Shown one piece after another: positions 1 through 8,558 of a stretch of DNA of 64,000 nucleotides. Both the position numbers and the translations under genes were made by a program. The stretch is from Azoarcus sp. TTM-91. GTDB lineage: Bacteria; Pseudomonadota; Gammaproteobacteria; Burkholderiales; Rhodocyclaceae. Under the pieces are notes generated by a model. It was given only the letters and a program-made list of their open reading frames with translations. It was not told the origin of the DNA and did not search any database. The stretch lies in NCBI RefSeq assembly GCF_012911025.1, contig NZ_WUEI01000007.1, positions 27,068 through 91,067 on the forward strand, in the 5' to 3' direction. Each line of letters opens with the position of its first letter. The first letter of the stretch is position 1.

Positions 1-431
1 TAGCCGTAGCGCATCATGATGGGCAGCGAGATCAGCCCCATCGAGATCACCGAGGCGGCGACCACGCCGGTGGTGGCCGCCAGCAAGGCGCCGACGAAGA
101 TCACCGCGTAGGCCAGACCGCCACGTATCGGCCCGAACAGCTGGCCTATGGTGTCCAGCAGATCCTCCGCCATGCCGCTGCGCTCCAGGATCAGCCCCAT
201 GAAGGTGAAGAAGGGGATGGCGAGCAGGGTGTCGTTGGCCATGATGCCGAAGATGCGCTCCGGCAGCGCCTGGAACAGGGCCGGGCTGAGCAGGCCGAGC
301 TCGATGCCGACAAGGCCGAACAGGATGCCGTTGGCCGCCAGCGCGAAAGCCACCGGAAAGCCGAACAGCAGGAAGAAGACCAGCGCCGCGAACATCAGCG
401 GCGCCATGTTGGCGATCAGGAAAGCGCTCAT
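1..431 (-). CDS. dctM: TRAP transporter large permease (DctM), 5' part only
   Basis: This is the N-terminal 143 residues of the 12-TM subunit of a tripartite ATP-independent periplasmic transporter, which couples solute uptake to a sodium gradient in the inner membrane; the rest lies left of the window. Translation starts MSAFLIANMAPLMF and shows hydrophobic helices plus the DctM-type stretch GALLAATTGVVAASVISMG, which identifies the family. The start ATG overlaps the stop of the small-subunit gene in an ATGA, so the two are translationally coupled. Substrate cannot be told, because no periplasmic binding protein gene is visible upstream. Confidence 0.88.
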   Translation of the reverse strand, partial: MSAFLIANMAPLMFAALVFFLLFGFPVAFALAANGILFGLVGIELGLLSPALFQALPERIFGIMANDTLLAIPFFTFMGLILERSGMAEDLLDTIGQLFGPIRGGLAYAVIFVGALLAATTGVVAASVISMGLISLPIMMRYG

Positions 432-1015
432 CGCGTCGCCTCCTGCGCCTTGATCGCTGCCGCCAACTCTTCCTCCGCGCTCGGTCCGCGCCGCTTCTCC
501 AGCGGATTCGGCCCCTGCCCGGCCAGGAAGGCGATGCGCTTGATCAGCTCGGAGAGCGCCTGCAGCACCAGGAAGGACAGGCCCACCGGCAACAGCAGCT
601 TCACCGGCCAGCGCACCAGCCCGCCCGGGTTGGAGGACATCTCGCCCGAGTGTATGGACAGCATCACGATGGGCCAGGACAGCCACAGGATGAGGCAGGC
701 CATCGGCAGCATGAAGAGCAGGATGCCGATGATGTCCACCAGGTTCTGCCCGCGTGGCGTCAGCCGGCCGACGAAGATGTCGATGCGCACATGCTCGTTG
801 CGCAGGAAGGTATAGCCCGCCGCCAGCATGAAGATAGCGGCGAAGAGGTACCACTGGATCTCGAGGAAGGCGTTGGAACTGGTGTGAAAGAGCTTGCGCA
901 CCAGGGCGTTGCCGGCGCTGACCAGCACCGCGACCAGCACCAGCCACATCACACCCTGTCCCAGCCACTCGTTGATACGATCGATGGCCCGCGATAGTCT
1001 CAGCAAGATCGACAC
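428..1015 (-). CDS. dctQ: TRAP transporter small permease (DctQ)
   Basis: This is the 4-TM small membrane subunit of the TRAP transporter, 195 residues. Four hydrophobic segments are seen and the stretch RNEHVRIDIF is typical of DctQ proteins. I chose the GTG start because AAAGGAG lies six bases before it; a longer frame with an ATG at 1096 would add 27 residues that do not look like this family. It is the first gene of the minus-strand unit and overlaps dctM by 4 bp. The binding-protein gene (dctP), which often comes first in such operons, is not here. Confidence 0.85.
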   Translation of the reverse strand: MSILLRLSRAIDRINEWLGQGVMWLVLVAVLVSAGNALVRKLFHTSSNAFLEIQWYLFAAIFMLAAGYTFLRNEHVRIDIFVGRLTPRGQNLVDIIGILLFMLPMACLILWLSWPIVMLSIHSGEMSSNPGGLVRWPVKLLLPVGLSFLVLQALSELIKRIAFLAGQGPNPLEKRRGPSAEEELAAAIKAQEATR

Positions 1016-1154
1016 GAGAGGCTCCTTTGGAGGGGACAGCCGTCCGCACACCGTGGCAGCGTCGCGTCTTGTACCGGCCTGCGCCATGGCCACCACGGTG
1101 GCGGGATTATTTCAATGGCCCAAGGTGCCGAACAGCTAGGGTATCCACCTACCG

Positions 1155-1823
1155 ATGAACAGTGTTTTTTCTCCCCGCAACCCGCGCCACTGCAGGGTTT
1201 GCCTCGTCCGCCACGGCGAAACGCCATGGAATACCGAGCGCCGCCTGCAAGGCCACATCGACATTCCGCTCAATGACAAAGGCCTCGCCCAGGCCGCCGC
1301 CGCCGCACGCAGCCTCGCCGGCCAGCCCTTCGCCGCGATCTACAGCAGCGACCTGGAACGCGCCCGCCGCACCGCCGCCGCGGTGGCGGATGCCCAGGGC
1401 GTCGCCATCCAGAACGATCCCCGCCTGCGCGAGCGCCATTACGGCGTGTTCCAGGGCCTGACCTACGACGAAGCCGCCGCCCGGCACCCGGAGGCCTATC
1501 GCAGCTTCAAGGAGCGCGACCCGGAGTTCGCCTTTCCCGAAGGCGGCGAAAGCCTGCTGGTGTTCTCCCGCCGCATCGGCGAGGCGCTGGACGAAATCGC
1601 CCGCCGCCACCCCGGCGAGCAAGTGCTGGTGGTGACCCACGGCGGCGTGCTCGATATCGCCCACCGTCTCGCCACCGGCAAACCGCTGCAGGCGGCGCGC
1701 GATTTCGCCATTCCCAACGCCGCGCTGAACTGGATAGAACACGACGGCGACGGCTGGCGCCTGCTCGCCTGGGCGGTGCAGGACCACCTCGACGGCGCCC
1801 TGGACGAACTCCCAACCTCCTGA
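1155..1823 (+). CDS. Histidine phosphatase family protein (CobC/phosphoglycerate mutase-like)
   Basis: This 222-residue protein belongs to the histidine phosphatase superfamily. The N-terminal motif LVRHGETPWN carries the phospho-acceptor His and RHG signature, and VVTHGGV near the C-terminus supplies the second catalytic His; the acid residue lies in LRERHYGVFQG. The family includes alpha-ribazole phosphatase (CobC), phosphoglycerate mutases and broad-specificity phosphatases; length and motifs do not separate them, and no cobalamin genes flank it. It is divergent from the TRAP genes and stands alone before a two-component system. Confidence 0.85.
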   Translation: MNSVFSPRNPRHCRVCLVRHGETPWNTERRLQGHIDIPLNDKGLAQAAAAARSLAGQPFAAIYSSDLERARRTAAAVADAQGVAIQNDPRLRERHYGVFQGLTYDEAAARHPEAYRSFKERDPEFAFPEGGESLLVFSRRIGEALDEIARRHPGEQVLVVTHGGVLDIAHRLATGKPLQAARDFAIPNAALNWIEHDGDGWRLLAWAVQDHLDGALDELPTS

Positions 1824-1975
1824 TCGTGCCCCCGCAGGGCTGCGGCCGCGACGGCGCCGGCAGGACAAGAGATGAAACCGACAACGTTAAATTGACGGCT
1901 TTTTTACGCAGCGCCTCGCGGGCGCTGCGCTATCGTTAGCCGCATGCCCGCCCCGCCGACGATGCCTTTCCAGCA

Positions 1976-3403
1976 ATGAGCCGGTCCGCCCCCACCCCGC
2001 GCAGGCGCGCCCGCGCCTGGGGTGTCGCCCTGCTCGCCAGCCTGGCCACCGTACTGGCCGCAGCGCCCCTGCGCCACCTGCTGGACCCGGCGAATATCGC
2101 CATGCTCTTCCTCATCGTCGTTTTCTTCGTCGCCCTGCGCCTGGGCCGCGGCCCGGCGGTACTCACCGCCTGCGCCAACGTGGTGCTGCTCGACTACGTC
2201 ATCGTGCCGCCCCACTTCGGCTTCATCCCCACCGATGTGCAGTACGTCGTCACCCTGGTGGTGATGCTCACCGTCGGCCTGGTCACCGCCCAGCTCGCCG
2301 ACGGCCTGCGCCGCCAGGCAACCCACTCGGCGCTTCAGGAACGCGAAACCCGCTCACTCTACGAACTCGCCCGCGAGTTGGCCGGGAGCTCCAACGTGGA
2401 ACAGGTGCATGCGGCGCTGGCGGCTTACTCGGCCCGTCATGGCCGCCGGGTGACGCTGCACCTCGGTAGCCGGGAGCCGGCGCCGGAGGGTAACCGGGCC
2501 TATCCGCTGGAGGCGGGCGATACCGCCCTGGGCACGCTGTACGTGGCGGACAGCAAGGGGGACGAGAACAGCCCCTGGGAGGAAAGCGAACGCAACGCCG
2601 AGAACGTGCGCCTGCAGGCAGTGGCGTCGCTGCTCGCCACCGCGCTGGAACGGGTGCACTACGTGCAGCTGGCACAGAACAGCCAGGTGGAGATTGCCGC
2701 CGAGCGCCTGCGCAACTCGGTGCTCGCCGCCGTTTCCCATGACCTGCGCACGCCGATGACGGTATTGATCGGGCTGGCCGACAGCCTGCAGCTCTCCCGC
2801 GAACCGTTGCCCCCCGCGGCAGCGGAAACCTCGCTGGCACTGCTGCGCCAGGCCCGCGCCATCGGCAGCCTGCTGAACAATGTGCTCGACATGGCGCGGC
2901 TGCATTCCGGCAAGACCCGCTTGCGGCGCGAATGGCAATTGTTCGACGACGTCATCGCCGCCAGCCTGCGCCTGCTCAAGCCGCAACTGGCCGAGCGTCC
3001 GGTGAAGGTCCGCCTGCAGCCCGATCTGCCGCTGGTGGAGCTGGACGCGGTGCTGATGGAACGGGTGGTGTGCAACCTGATCGACAATGCCGCCAAGTAT
3101 TCACCCGCCGGCGCGCCCATCGAGATCGGCACCTATGTGGATGAGGCCGGCGGCCGCGCCTGCATCGAGGTGTGCGACCACGGGCCCGGCTTCCCCCCCG
3201 GCAAGCTGGCGCGGATGTTCGAACTGTTCGAGCGCGGCAACCCGGAGTCCTCGGTGCCCGGCATGGGCCTGGGGCTGGCGATCTGCCAGCGCATCGTTGC
3301 CGCCCACGGCGGCGAGATCGAGGTGCGCAACCGCCCCGAAGGCGGCGCCTGCGTCAAGCTCTGGCTGCCGCTCGGCAACCCGCCGGCCATCGGCGAAGAG
3401 TGA
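1976..3403 (+). CDS. KdpD-like short sensor histidine kinase (DUF4118 + HisKA + HATPase)
   Basis: This 475-residue membrane kinase has the KdpD-type DUF4118 four-helix region at about residues 15-110, a GAF-like linker, then an H-box with SHDLRTPM, an N-box NLIDNAAKYS, and the G-boxes DHGPGFPPG and GMGLGLAI. Full-length KdpD has about 900 residues and begins with a KdpD sensor domain and a universal-stress-protein domain; both are absent here. It is followed by a KdpE-like regulator, but no kdpFABC potassium pump genes are in the window. It may still act in potassium or osmotic sensing, yet could control other genes, such as the fix operon downstream. Function beyond kinase activity is inference. 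Confidence 0.85.
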   Translation: MSRSAPTPRRRARAWGVALLASLATVLAAAPLRHLLDPANIAMLFLIVVFFVALRLGRGPAVLTACANVVLLDYVIVPPHFGFIPTDVQYVVTLVVMLTVGLVTAQLADGLRRQATHSALQERETRSLYELARELAGSSNVEQVHAALAAYSARHGRRVTLHLGSREPAPEGNRAYPLEAGDTALGTLYVADSKGDENSPWEESERNAENVRLQAVASLLATALERVHYVQLAQNSQVEIAAERLRNSVLAAVSHDLRTPMTVLIGLADSLQLSREPLPPAAAETSLALLRQARAIGSLLNNVLDMARLHSGKTRLRREWQLFDDVIAASLRLLKPQLAERPVKVRLQPDLPLVELDAVLMERVVCNLIDNAAKYSPAGAPIEIGTYVDEAGGRACIEVCDHGPGFPPGKLARMFELFERGNPESSVPGMGLGLAICQRIVAAHGGEIEVRNRPEGGACVKLWLPLGNPPAIGEE

Positions 3404-3429
3404 TGGGCGCCGGAGTAGAATCGAACGCC

Positions 3430-4110
3430 ATGGACGTGACCGTGCTCGTCGTCGAGGATGAACCGCAGATCCGCCGCCTGGTGCGCAACGCACTGGAGGG
3501 CGAGGGCTACCGGGTGTTTACCGCGGCCACCGGCGAGCGCAGCCTGATCGAAGCCGGCACCCGCAAGGCCGACCTCATCGTACTCGACCTCGGCCTGCCG
3601 GACATGGACGGCATGGAGGTGCTGCGCCACCTGCGCAGCTGGAGCCATGTGCCGGTGCTCATCCTGTCCGCCCGCGGCGAGGAAGATGACAAGGTGCGCG
3701 CGCTGGACGAAGGCGCCGACGACTACCTCGCCAAGCCCTTCGGCGTTGCCGAACTGCTGGCGCGGGTGCGGGCGCTGGTGCGCCGCCACGTGCGCCACGA
3801 GGACAACTCCGGCCGCCTCGCCTTCGGCAACGTGGAAGTCGACTTCGTGCGCCGCACCGTCACCCGTGGCGGAGAAGCCCTGCATCTCACCAAGATCGAG
3901 TACCGCCTGCTCACGGTACTGGCCGGCAATGCCGGCAAGGTGCTCACCCATCGCCACCTGATGCGCGAGGTGTGGGGCCCCGCCTATGCGGACAGCAACC
4001 ATTACCTGCGCATTTACGTCGGCCGCCTGCGCCAGAAGCTGGAGGCCGACCCCGCCCAGCCAGTGCACTTCCTCACCGAAACCGGCGTCGGCTACCGCTT
4101 CCAGCCCTGA
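3430..4110 (+). CDS. KdpE-like OmpR-family response regulator
   Basis: This 226-residue protein starts with a receiver domain (VLVVEDE acid pocket, phospho-acceptor Asp in VLDLGLPDMDG, Lys in YLAKPF) and ends with a winged-helix DNA-binding domain (GYRFQP C-terminus). It resembles KdpE most. An in-frame ATG at 3403, overlapping the kinase stop codon, would add nine residues (MGAGVESNA); I prefer the inner ATG because family members begin directly at the first beta strand, but the ribosome-binding evidence does not decide. It should be phosphorylated by the sensor kinase just upstream. Its targets are unknown, since kdpFABC is not adjacent. Confidence 0.85.
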   Translation: MDVTVLVVEDEPQIRRLVRNALEGEGYRVFTAATGERSLIEAGTRKADLIVLDLGLPDMDGMEVLRHLRSWSHVPVLILSARGEEDDKVRALDEGADDYLAKPFGVAELLARVRALVRRHVRHEDNSGRLAFGNVEVDFVRRTVTRGGEALHLTKIEYRLLTVLAGNAGKVLTHRHLMREVWGPAYADSNHYLRIYVGRLRQKLEADPAQPVHFLTETGVGYRFQP

Positions 4111-4380
4111 GTCCGCAAGCGCCCCTCGCGCCCGGTGGCGGCAAACCAGCACGCTCGGCTTCCGCGCCGCCCGCACGCCCTCCGGAGCGCACTGAAGGCC
4201 CTGGAATCCTCCCGCTGCCGAGGCCGAGGCCGAGGCCGAAAGAAAGGCTTTCCGCGAGTAGCCGCCCGCCTCTCCACTCTCTCCGCATTTACGCTTTTTT
4301 TGCATCGCAGCATCGACTGTTTACCGGAATTAGCCATCGCAATCCCTAAGCTGGACTCATCCCCCATCCAGGAGTGAGTC
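4111..4380 (+). other. Intergenic region before the ferredoxin-fix operon
   Basis: No convincing gene is seen here. The left half is GC-rich and carries a short tandem repeat; the right half becomes AT-richer (a run of seven T around 4292-4300) and probably holds the fix operon promoter. I looked for a -24/-12 sigma-54 element, a NifA upstream site and an FNR box and found no good match. An AGGAG sequence lies just before the ferredoxin ATG. Confidence 0.5.
4218..4238 (+). repeat. Short tandem repeat (CCGAGG)x3
   Basis: Three perfect copies of the hexamer CCGAGG sit head to tail in the non-coding DNA ahead of the fix operon, followed by CCG. Being only 6 bp per unit and non-coding, it may be a slippage-prone tract without function. 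Confidence 0.7.
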
Positions 4381-4569
4381 ATGGCCTTGAAGATAGATCC
4401 GGTGCAGTGCACCAGTTGCGGCATGTGCGAATCCGTCTGCCCGACCAGTTCCATCGCCGAGCGGAAAGGCGTGTATCGCATCGATGCCGACGGCTGTACC
4501 GAGTGCGACGGCGGTGATCCGGAGTGCATGGACAACTGCCCGGTCGACGGCTGTATTTCCTACGCCTGA
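4381..4569 (+). CDS. 2[4Fe-4S] ferredoxin heading the fix operon
   Basis: This 62-residue soluble ferredoxin has two cluster motifs: CTSCGMCESVCP (C10, C13, C16, C20) and a second set beginning C39-x2-C42 with a longer spacing before C49 and C53-P. The expanded second motif is typical of the Allochromatium-type ferredoxins often found with nif and fix genes. An AGGAG site precedes the ATG. It lies 11 bp before fixA, so it is very likely the electron acceptor of the FixABCX complex and may pass electrons to nitrogenase or another low-potential enzyme. The physiological acceptor enzyme is not encoded in the window. Confidence 0.9.
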   Translation: MALKIDPVQCTSCGMCESVCPTSSIAERKGVYRIDADGCTECDGGDPECMDNCPVDGCISYA

Positions 4570-4580
4570 GGGCCGCCACC

Positions 4581-5426
4581 ATGCACAGCGTCGTCTGCAT
4601 CAAGCAGGTACCCGACAGCGCCCAGATCCGGGTGCATCCGGTCACCAACACCATCATGCGGCAGGGCGTGCCCGCCATCATCAACCCCTACGACCTCTTC
4701 GCCCTGGAAGAGGCGCTGCGGCTGAAGGACAAGCACGGCGGCCGGGTCACCGTGATCACCATGGGCCCGCCACAGGCCGAAGCCGCGCTGCGCAAGGCGC
4801 TGTCCTACGGTGCCGACGAGATCATCCTCGTCACCGACAAGGCTTTCGCCGGCGCCGACACGCTGGCGACCAGCTTCGCCCTGGCCTCGGCCATCCGCAA
4901 GATCGACGAAACCCATCCGGTCACCCTGGTGTTCACCGGCAAGCAGACCATAGACGGCGACACCGCCCAGGTCGGCCCCGGCATTGCCAAGCGCATGGAA
5001 CTGCAGCTGCTCACCTATGTGTCCCGCATCAACGAACTGGATGGGGCCAGCGGCACGATCACGGTGGAACGCCGCGCCGAAGGCGGCGTGCAGCTGCTCA
5101 AGACCGCCCTGCCCTGCCTGGTGACCATGCTGGAAGGCACCAACGAGATGCGCCGCGGCAGCCTGCCCGACCAGCTGCGCGCGGCGCGTCACGAGCTGAC
5201 GCGCTGGGACCGCGTGGCCGCCGGCATCGAGGACGTCACCAAGATCGGCCTGAAGGGCTCGCCTACGGTGGTGAACAAGGTCTTCACCCCCAGCCCGCGC
5301 GCCGAGAAGGCGGAAATGGTGACGGTGGACAGCGGCCGACCGGCCGACCTCGCCGTCGAACTCATCGCCCGCCTGGGCCAGCGCTTCCCGGTGGTGGAAG
5401 CGGAACTCGCCCGCCGCGCCGGCTAA
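4581..5426 (+). CDS. fixA: Electron transfer flavoprotein beta subunit, FixA
   Basis: FixA is the small subunit of the FixAB flavoprotein. The 281 residues carry the ETF-beta pattern: N-terminal [13 protein letters not shown], the stretch [16 protein letters not shown], and the nucleotide-binding region around [15 protein letters not shown]. In diazotrophs and some other bacteria FixABCX bifurcates electrons from NADH to quinone and to ferredoxin. Its placement in the order fdx-fixA-fixB-fixC-fixX, with gaps of only about 10 bp, separates it from the ordinary etfBA genes of beta-oxidation. Confidence 0.93.
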   Translation: MHSVVCIKQVPDSAQIRVHPVTNTIMRQGVPAIINPYDLFALEEALRLKDKHGGRVTVITMGPPQAEAALRKALSYGADEIILVTDKAFAGADTLATSFALASAIRKIDETHPVTLVFTGKQTIDGDTAQVGPGIAKRMELQLLTYVSRINELDGASGTITVERRAEGGVQLLKTALPCLVTMLEGTNEMRRGSLPDQLRAARHELTRWDRVAAGIEDVTKIGLKGSPTVVNKVFTPSPRAEKAEMVTVDSGRPADLAVELIARLGQRFPVVEAELARRAG

Positions 5427-5436
5427 GGAGACGAAC

Positions 5437-6531
5437 ATGAGCAACGACGCACCCGTGAAGAAGAAGCGCAAATTCGAACTCGACCCGCGGCTGGCCGCCT
5501 ACAAGGGCGTGTGGGTCTTCATCGAACACGAACGCGGCCAGGTCCATCCGGTGTCCTGGGAGTTGCTGGGCGAAGGCCGCAAGCTGGCCGACATGCTGGG
5601 CGTGGAGCTGGCCGGCGTGGTGCTCGCCGCCCCCGGCGACGATGGCCAGCGCTTCTGCCACGACGCCTTCGCCTACGGCGCCGACCTCTGCTACCTGATG
5701 GAAAGCCCGGTGCTGAAGGACTACCGCAACGACCCCTACACCCGCGGCATGACCGAGCTGGTCAACACCTACCAGCCGGAAGTGCTGCTGCTGGGCGCCA
5801 CCACCCAGGGCCGCGACCTCGCCGGCTCGGTGGCCACCACCCTGCTCACCGGCCTCACCGCCGACTGCACCAGCCTCACCATAGACCTGGAAAACCGCAG
5901 CCTCGCCGCCACCCGCCCGACCTTCGGCGGCAGCCTGCTGTGCACCATCGTGACGCTGAACTACCGGCCGCAGATGGCCACGGTGCGGCCGCGGGTGATG
6001 GCGATGCCGGAGCGCCAGGAAGGTCGCGGCGCACTGATCAACGCGCGCATCGTGGAGCACCCGCTGGCGATGGCCGAGGAATCCATCATCACCAAGGTGC
6101 TGGACTATATCCCCGACGACAGCCGCGACAAGCCGCAGCTGCCCTTCGCCGACATCATCGTCTCCGGCGGCAAGGGCCTCGCCAAACAGGAGAACTTCCA
6201 GCTGGTGTGGGACCTGGCCCGGGTGCTGGGAGCCGAAGTGGGCGCCTCCCGCCCGGTGGTGCAGGCCGGCTGGGCCGAGCTGGACCGCCAGGTCGGCCAG
6301 TCCGGCAAGACGGTGCGGCCCAAGCTCTACATTGCCGCCGGCATCTCCGGCGCCATCCAGCACCGCGTCGGCATGGAAGGCGCGGACTGCATCATCGCCA
6401 TCAACAACGACCCCAACGCGCCCATCTTCGACTTCGCCCACTACGGCATCGTCGGCGACGCGCTGCAGATCCTGCCGGCGCTCACCGAGGCCTTCCGGCA
6501 GAAGCTCGCCACCACCCGCCGCGCAGGCTGA
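5437..6531 (+). CDS. fixB: Electron transfer flavoprotein alpha subunit, FixB
   Basis: FixB binds FAD and forms the flavoprotein with FixA. The 364 residues have an N-terminal extension rich in lysine (KKKRKFELD), the ETF-alpha nucleotide fold ([13 protein letters not shown]), and the C-terminal FAD domain with GISGAIQH and the following [20 protein letters not shown] region. The N-terminal extension is usual for FixB and is absent from housekeeping EtfA. An AAGGAG site precedes the ATG by six bases. The gene is followed after 12 bp by fixC. Confidence 0.93.
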   Translation: MSNDAPVKKKRKFELDPRLAAYKGVWVFIEHERGQVHPVSWELLGEGRKLADMLGVELAGVVLAAPGDDGQRFCHDAFAYGADLCYLMESPVLKDYRNDPYTRGMTELVNTYQPEVLLLGATTQGRDLAGSVATTLLTGLTADCTSLTIDLENRSLAATRPTFGGSLLCTIVTLNYRPQMATVRPRVMAMPERQEGRGALINARIVEHPLAMAEESIITKVLDYIPDDSRDKPQLPFADIIVSGGKGLAKQENFQLVWDLARVLGAEVGASRPVVQAGWAELDRQVGQSGKTVRPKLYIAAGISGAIQHRVGMEGADCIIAINNDPNAPIFDFAHYGIVGDALQILPALTEAFRQKLATTRRAG

Positions 6532-6543
6532 AGGAGCCGCATC

Positions 6544-7845
6544 ATGAGTGAGAAATTCGATGTCATCGTGGTCGGCGCAGGTGCCTCCGGCAACGCCGCC
6601 GCCTACACCCTGGCCAAGTCCGGCCTCAAGGTGCTGCAGCTGGAGCGCGGCGAAACGCCAGGCGCCAAGAACGTGCAGGGCGCCATCCTGTATGCCGATG
6701 CGCTGGAACGCATCATTCCCGACTTCCGCGAGGAAGCGCCGCTGGAACGCCACATCATCGAGCAGCGCATGTGGGTGATGGACGAGCGCTCCTACGTCGG
6801 CAGCCACTTCCGCTCCGACGACTTCAACAAGCCGCCCTACAACCGCTACACCATCATCCGCGCCAAGTTCGACAAGTGGTTCTCCGACAAGGTGAAGGAG
6901 GCTGGCGCGCTGGTGATCTGCGAAACCACGGTCAAGGAGCTGCTGCGCGACGACAAGGGCAAGGTCATCGGCGTCGAGGTGGACCGCGCCGACGGCAGGA
7001 TCTACGCCGACCTCGTCATCCTCGCCGACGGGGTGAACTCCACCCTGGCGCGCAAGGCCGGCTTCCGCCCGGAGCTGGACCCCAAGCACGTCGCGCTGGC
7101 GGTGAAGGAAATCCACTTCCTGCCCAAGGACGTCATCGAGTCGCGTTTCAACATCCAGGATGAAGAAGGCGTGGTGATCGAGATGATGGGCAAGATCACC
7201 CACGGCATGATGGGCACCGGCTTCCTCTATACCAACAGCGATTCCATCAGCGTCGGCGTCGGCTGCCTGCTGTCCGACTTCATGGAGCAGAAGATCACGC
7301 CCTACCAATTGCTGGAACAGTTGAAGGCGCATCCTTCGGTCGCGCCCATGCTGGAAGGCGGCGAGATGAAGGAATACGCCGCCCACCTGATTCCCGAAGG
7401 CGGCTACCACGCCATCCCGCAGATCTACGGCGACGGCTGGCTGATCGTCGGCGACTCCGGCATGTTCGTGAATGCGGTGCACCGCGAAGGCTCCAACCTC
7501 GCCATGACCACCGGCCGCATTGCCGCCGAGACCGCCATCGAGCTCAGCCGCGCCGGCAAGGCGATGAGCGCCGCCAACCTTGCGCTCTATCGTCAGCGCC
7601 TGGACGACAGCTTCGTCATCAAGGATCTGAAGAAGTACAAGGATCTGCCCGACCTGCTCGACACCAACAAGCAGTTCCTCACCACCTACCCGGAACTGCT
7701 CAACCGTTCCGCCTACGCCATGCTCAAGGTGGATGGCGAGGACAAGCGCAGCAAACAGAAAGACATCTATCGCGGCTTCCGCGCCGAACGCAGCCTCTTC
7801 GGCCTGCTCGGCGACGCCTACAAACTGTGGAGGGCATTTCGATGA
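6544..7845 (+). CDS. fixC: FixC, ETF:quinone oxidoreductase-like flavoprotein
   Basis: FixC takes electrons from FixAB and passes them to quinone at the membrane. The 433 residues begin with a Rossmann FAD motif (VVGAGASGNAAAYTLAKSG) and LERGETPGAKNVQG, and contain GDSGMFVN typical of ETF-QO/FixC proteins. The protein lacks the C-terminal iron-sulfur domain of mitochondrial ETF-QO; that domain is supplied by the separate fixX gene, whose start overlaps the stop of fixC by four bases. Confidence 0.93.
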   Translation: MSEKFDVIVVGAGASGNAAAYTLAKSGLKVLQLERGETPGAKNVQGAILYADALERIIPDFREEAPLERHIIEQRMWVMDERSYVGSHFRSDDFNKPPYNRYTIIRAKFDKWFSDKVKEAGALVICETTVKELLRDDKGKVIGVEVDRADGRIYADLVILADGVNSTLARKAGFRPELDPKHVALAVKEIHFLPKDVIESRFNIQDEEGVVIEMMGKITHGMMGTGFLYTNSDSISVGVGCLLSDFMEQKITPYQLLEQLKAHPSVAPMLEGGEMKEYAAHLIPEGGYHAIPQIYGDGWLIVGDSGMFVNAVHREGSNLAMTTGRIAAETAIELSRAGKAMSAANLALYRQRLDDSFVIKDLKKYKDLPDLLDTNKQFLTTYPELLNRSAYAMLKVDGEDKRSKQKDIYRGFRAERSLFGLLGDAYKLWRAFR

Positions 7846-8141
7846 GCGACAAAGCGGTCAGCATCAAGGTCGAAGACAAGCTGTACCAGAACCGCTACCT
7901 GGTCGACGCCGAGCGCCCGCACATCCAGATCAGGGATGAAGCCATCTGCGCCAGCTGCACCACCCGCCAGTGCACCGTCTGCTGTCCGGCCGGCTGTTAC
8001 GAAGGCGCCGAAGGCAAGGTGGTGCTGACCACCGACGGCTGCCTGGAATGCGGCACCTGCCGGGTGATCTGCACCACCCACCGCAACGTGGAATGGGAAT
8101 ATCCGCGCGGCGGCTACGGCATCCAGTTCAAGTTCGGCTGA
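7842..8141 (+). CDS. fixX: Ferredoxin-like protein FixX
   Basis: FixX is the 99-residue iron-sulfur partner of FixC. It has a cysteine-rich core (CASCTTRQCTVCCPAGC and CLECGTCRVIC) and ends in the characteristic GGYGIQFKFG. The ATG overlaps the fixC stop codon, so expression is coupled. It is the last gene of the operon; a GC-rich hairpin without a T tract follows. Confidence 0.93.
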   Translation: MSDKAVSIKVEDKLYQNRYLVDAERPHIQIRDEAICASCTTRQCTVCCPAGCYEGAEGKVVLTTDGCLECGTCRVICTTHRNVEWEYPRGGYGIQFKFG

Positions 8142-8558
8142 CGAAGCAGGCCGCCGGCATTCCCGCACCCCTGCACCACGGCGGGATGCCGGCAGCCGCA
8201 CCTGGCCAGGCCTTTCGCAGCCCTGCAGAAGAGCGGGCGGGCCGCAGGCCGGCAACTCCGAATCCAGAACGGCGCGGGAGAGCATCGCCGTGACAAGAGC
8301 TGGACGCAAGCCCAGCCAGCCTCACCGCCGGCCACCGGGCAAAAAAGCCGGAAACCGCATCCATGCGGACAACATGATTCAAAAGCGATAAGCGCGAAGA
8401 GCCCGAGGCCGGCAACAGCAATGGCCGCCCCGCCCCCCTTCCCTGAAGCACATCTGCTGAGCGCCCGCACGGGATGCAGCTCACCGACGCCGATGCCACT
8501 TTTCCGTGCAGGCTGCGTGGTAACATCCGCTTTTAAAAACCACGCGTTTCGAGCCCCC
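8142..8558 (+). other. Long intergenic region fixX-glyA, no gene seen
   Basis: About 420 bp separate fixX from the glyA ATG and show no supported gene. The left end holds a 13-bp hairpin. Further right is a small inverted repeat, CCGCAT-cc-ATGCGG, at 8355-8368, which could be an operator. Near the glyA start the sequence TAACAT (8521 region) followed by an AT-rich TTTTAAAAA may be part of the glyA promoter. A riboswitch was considered and not supported. An upstream in-frame extension of glyA exists but does not look like protein of that family. Confidence 0.5.
8153..8193 (+). terminator. GC-rich hairpin after fixX, possible terminator or 3' stabiliser
   Basis: The arms GCCGGCAT-t-CCCGC and GCGGGATGCCGGC pair over 13 bp with a single bulged T and a 14-base loop, starting 12 bp after the fixX stop. 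No T tract follows, so it is not a textbook intrinsic terminator; it may protect the 3' end of the fix transcript or pause polymerase. Confidence 0.45.

Noticed and set aside
1089..1102. GCCACC-ac-GGTGGC palindrome between dctQ and the histidine phosphatase gene
   Set aside because: Short GC palindromes are common in this DNA and nothing else supports an operator.
1902..1919. GCAGCGCC...GGGCGCTGC hairpin before the KdpD-like gene as a terminator
   Set aside because: The T run precedes the stem on the plus strand and no T tract follows on either strand in the correct position.
4134..4151. GG-N10-GC resembling a -24/-12 sigma-54 promoter ahead of the fix operon
   Set aside because: Only the GG/GC core fits (TGGCGG, CAGCA); such spacing is frequent by chance in GC-rich DNA, it lies far from the ferredoxin start and there is no NifA site.
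5362..7482. Long minus-strand frame opposite fixB-fixC
   Set aside because: Shadow frame without recognisable domains; fixB and fixC carry clear flavoprotein motifs.
8276..8345. Possible glycine riboswitch before glyA (GGAGAG followed by ACCGCCG and GGCAAAA)
   Set aside because: The second half of the aptamer consensus (CTCTCAGG and ACAGA-type segments) is missing and the spacing is wrong; glyA is also not the usual target in this group.
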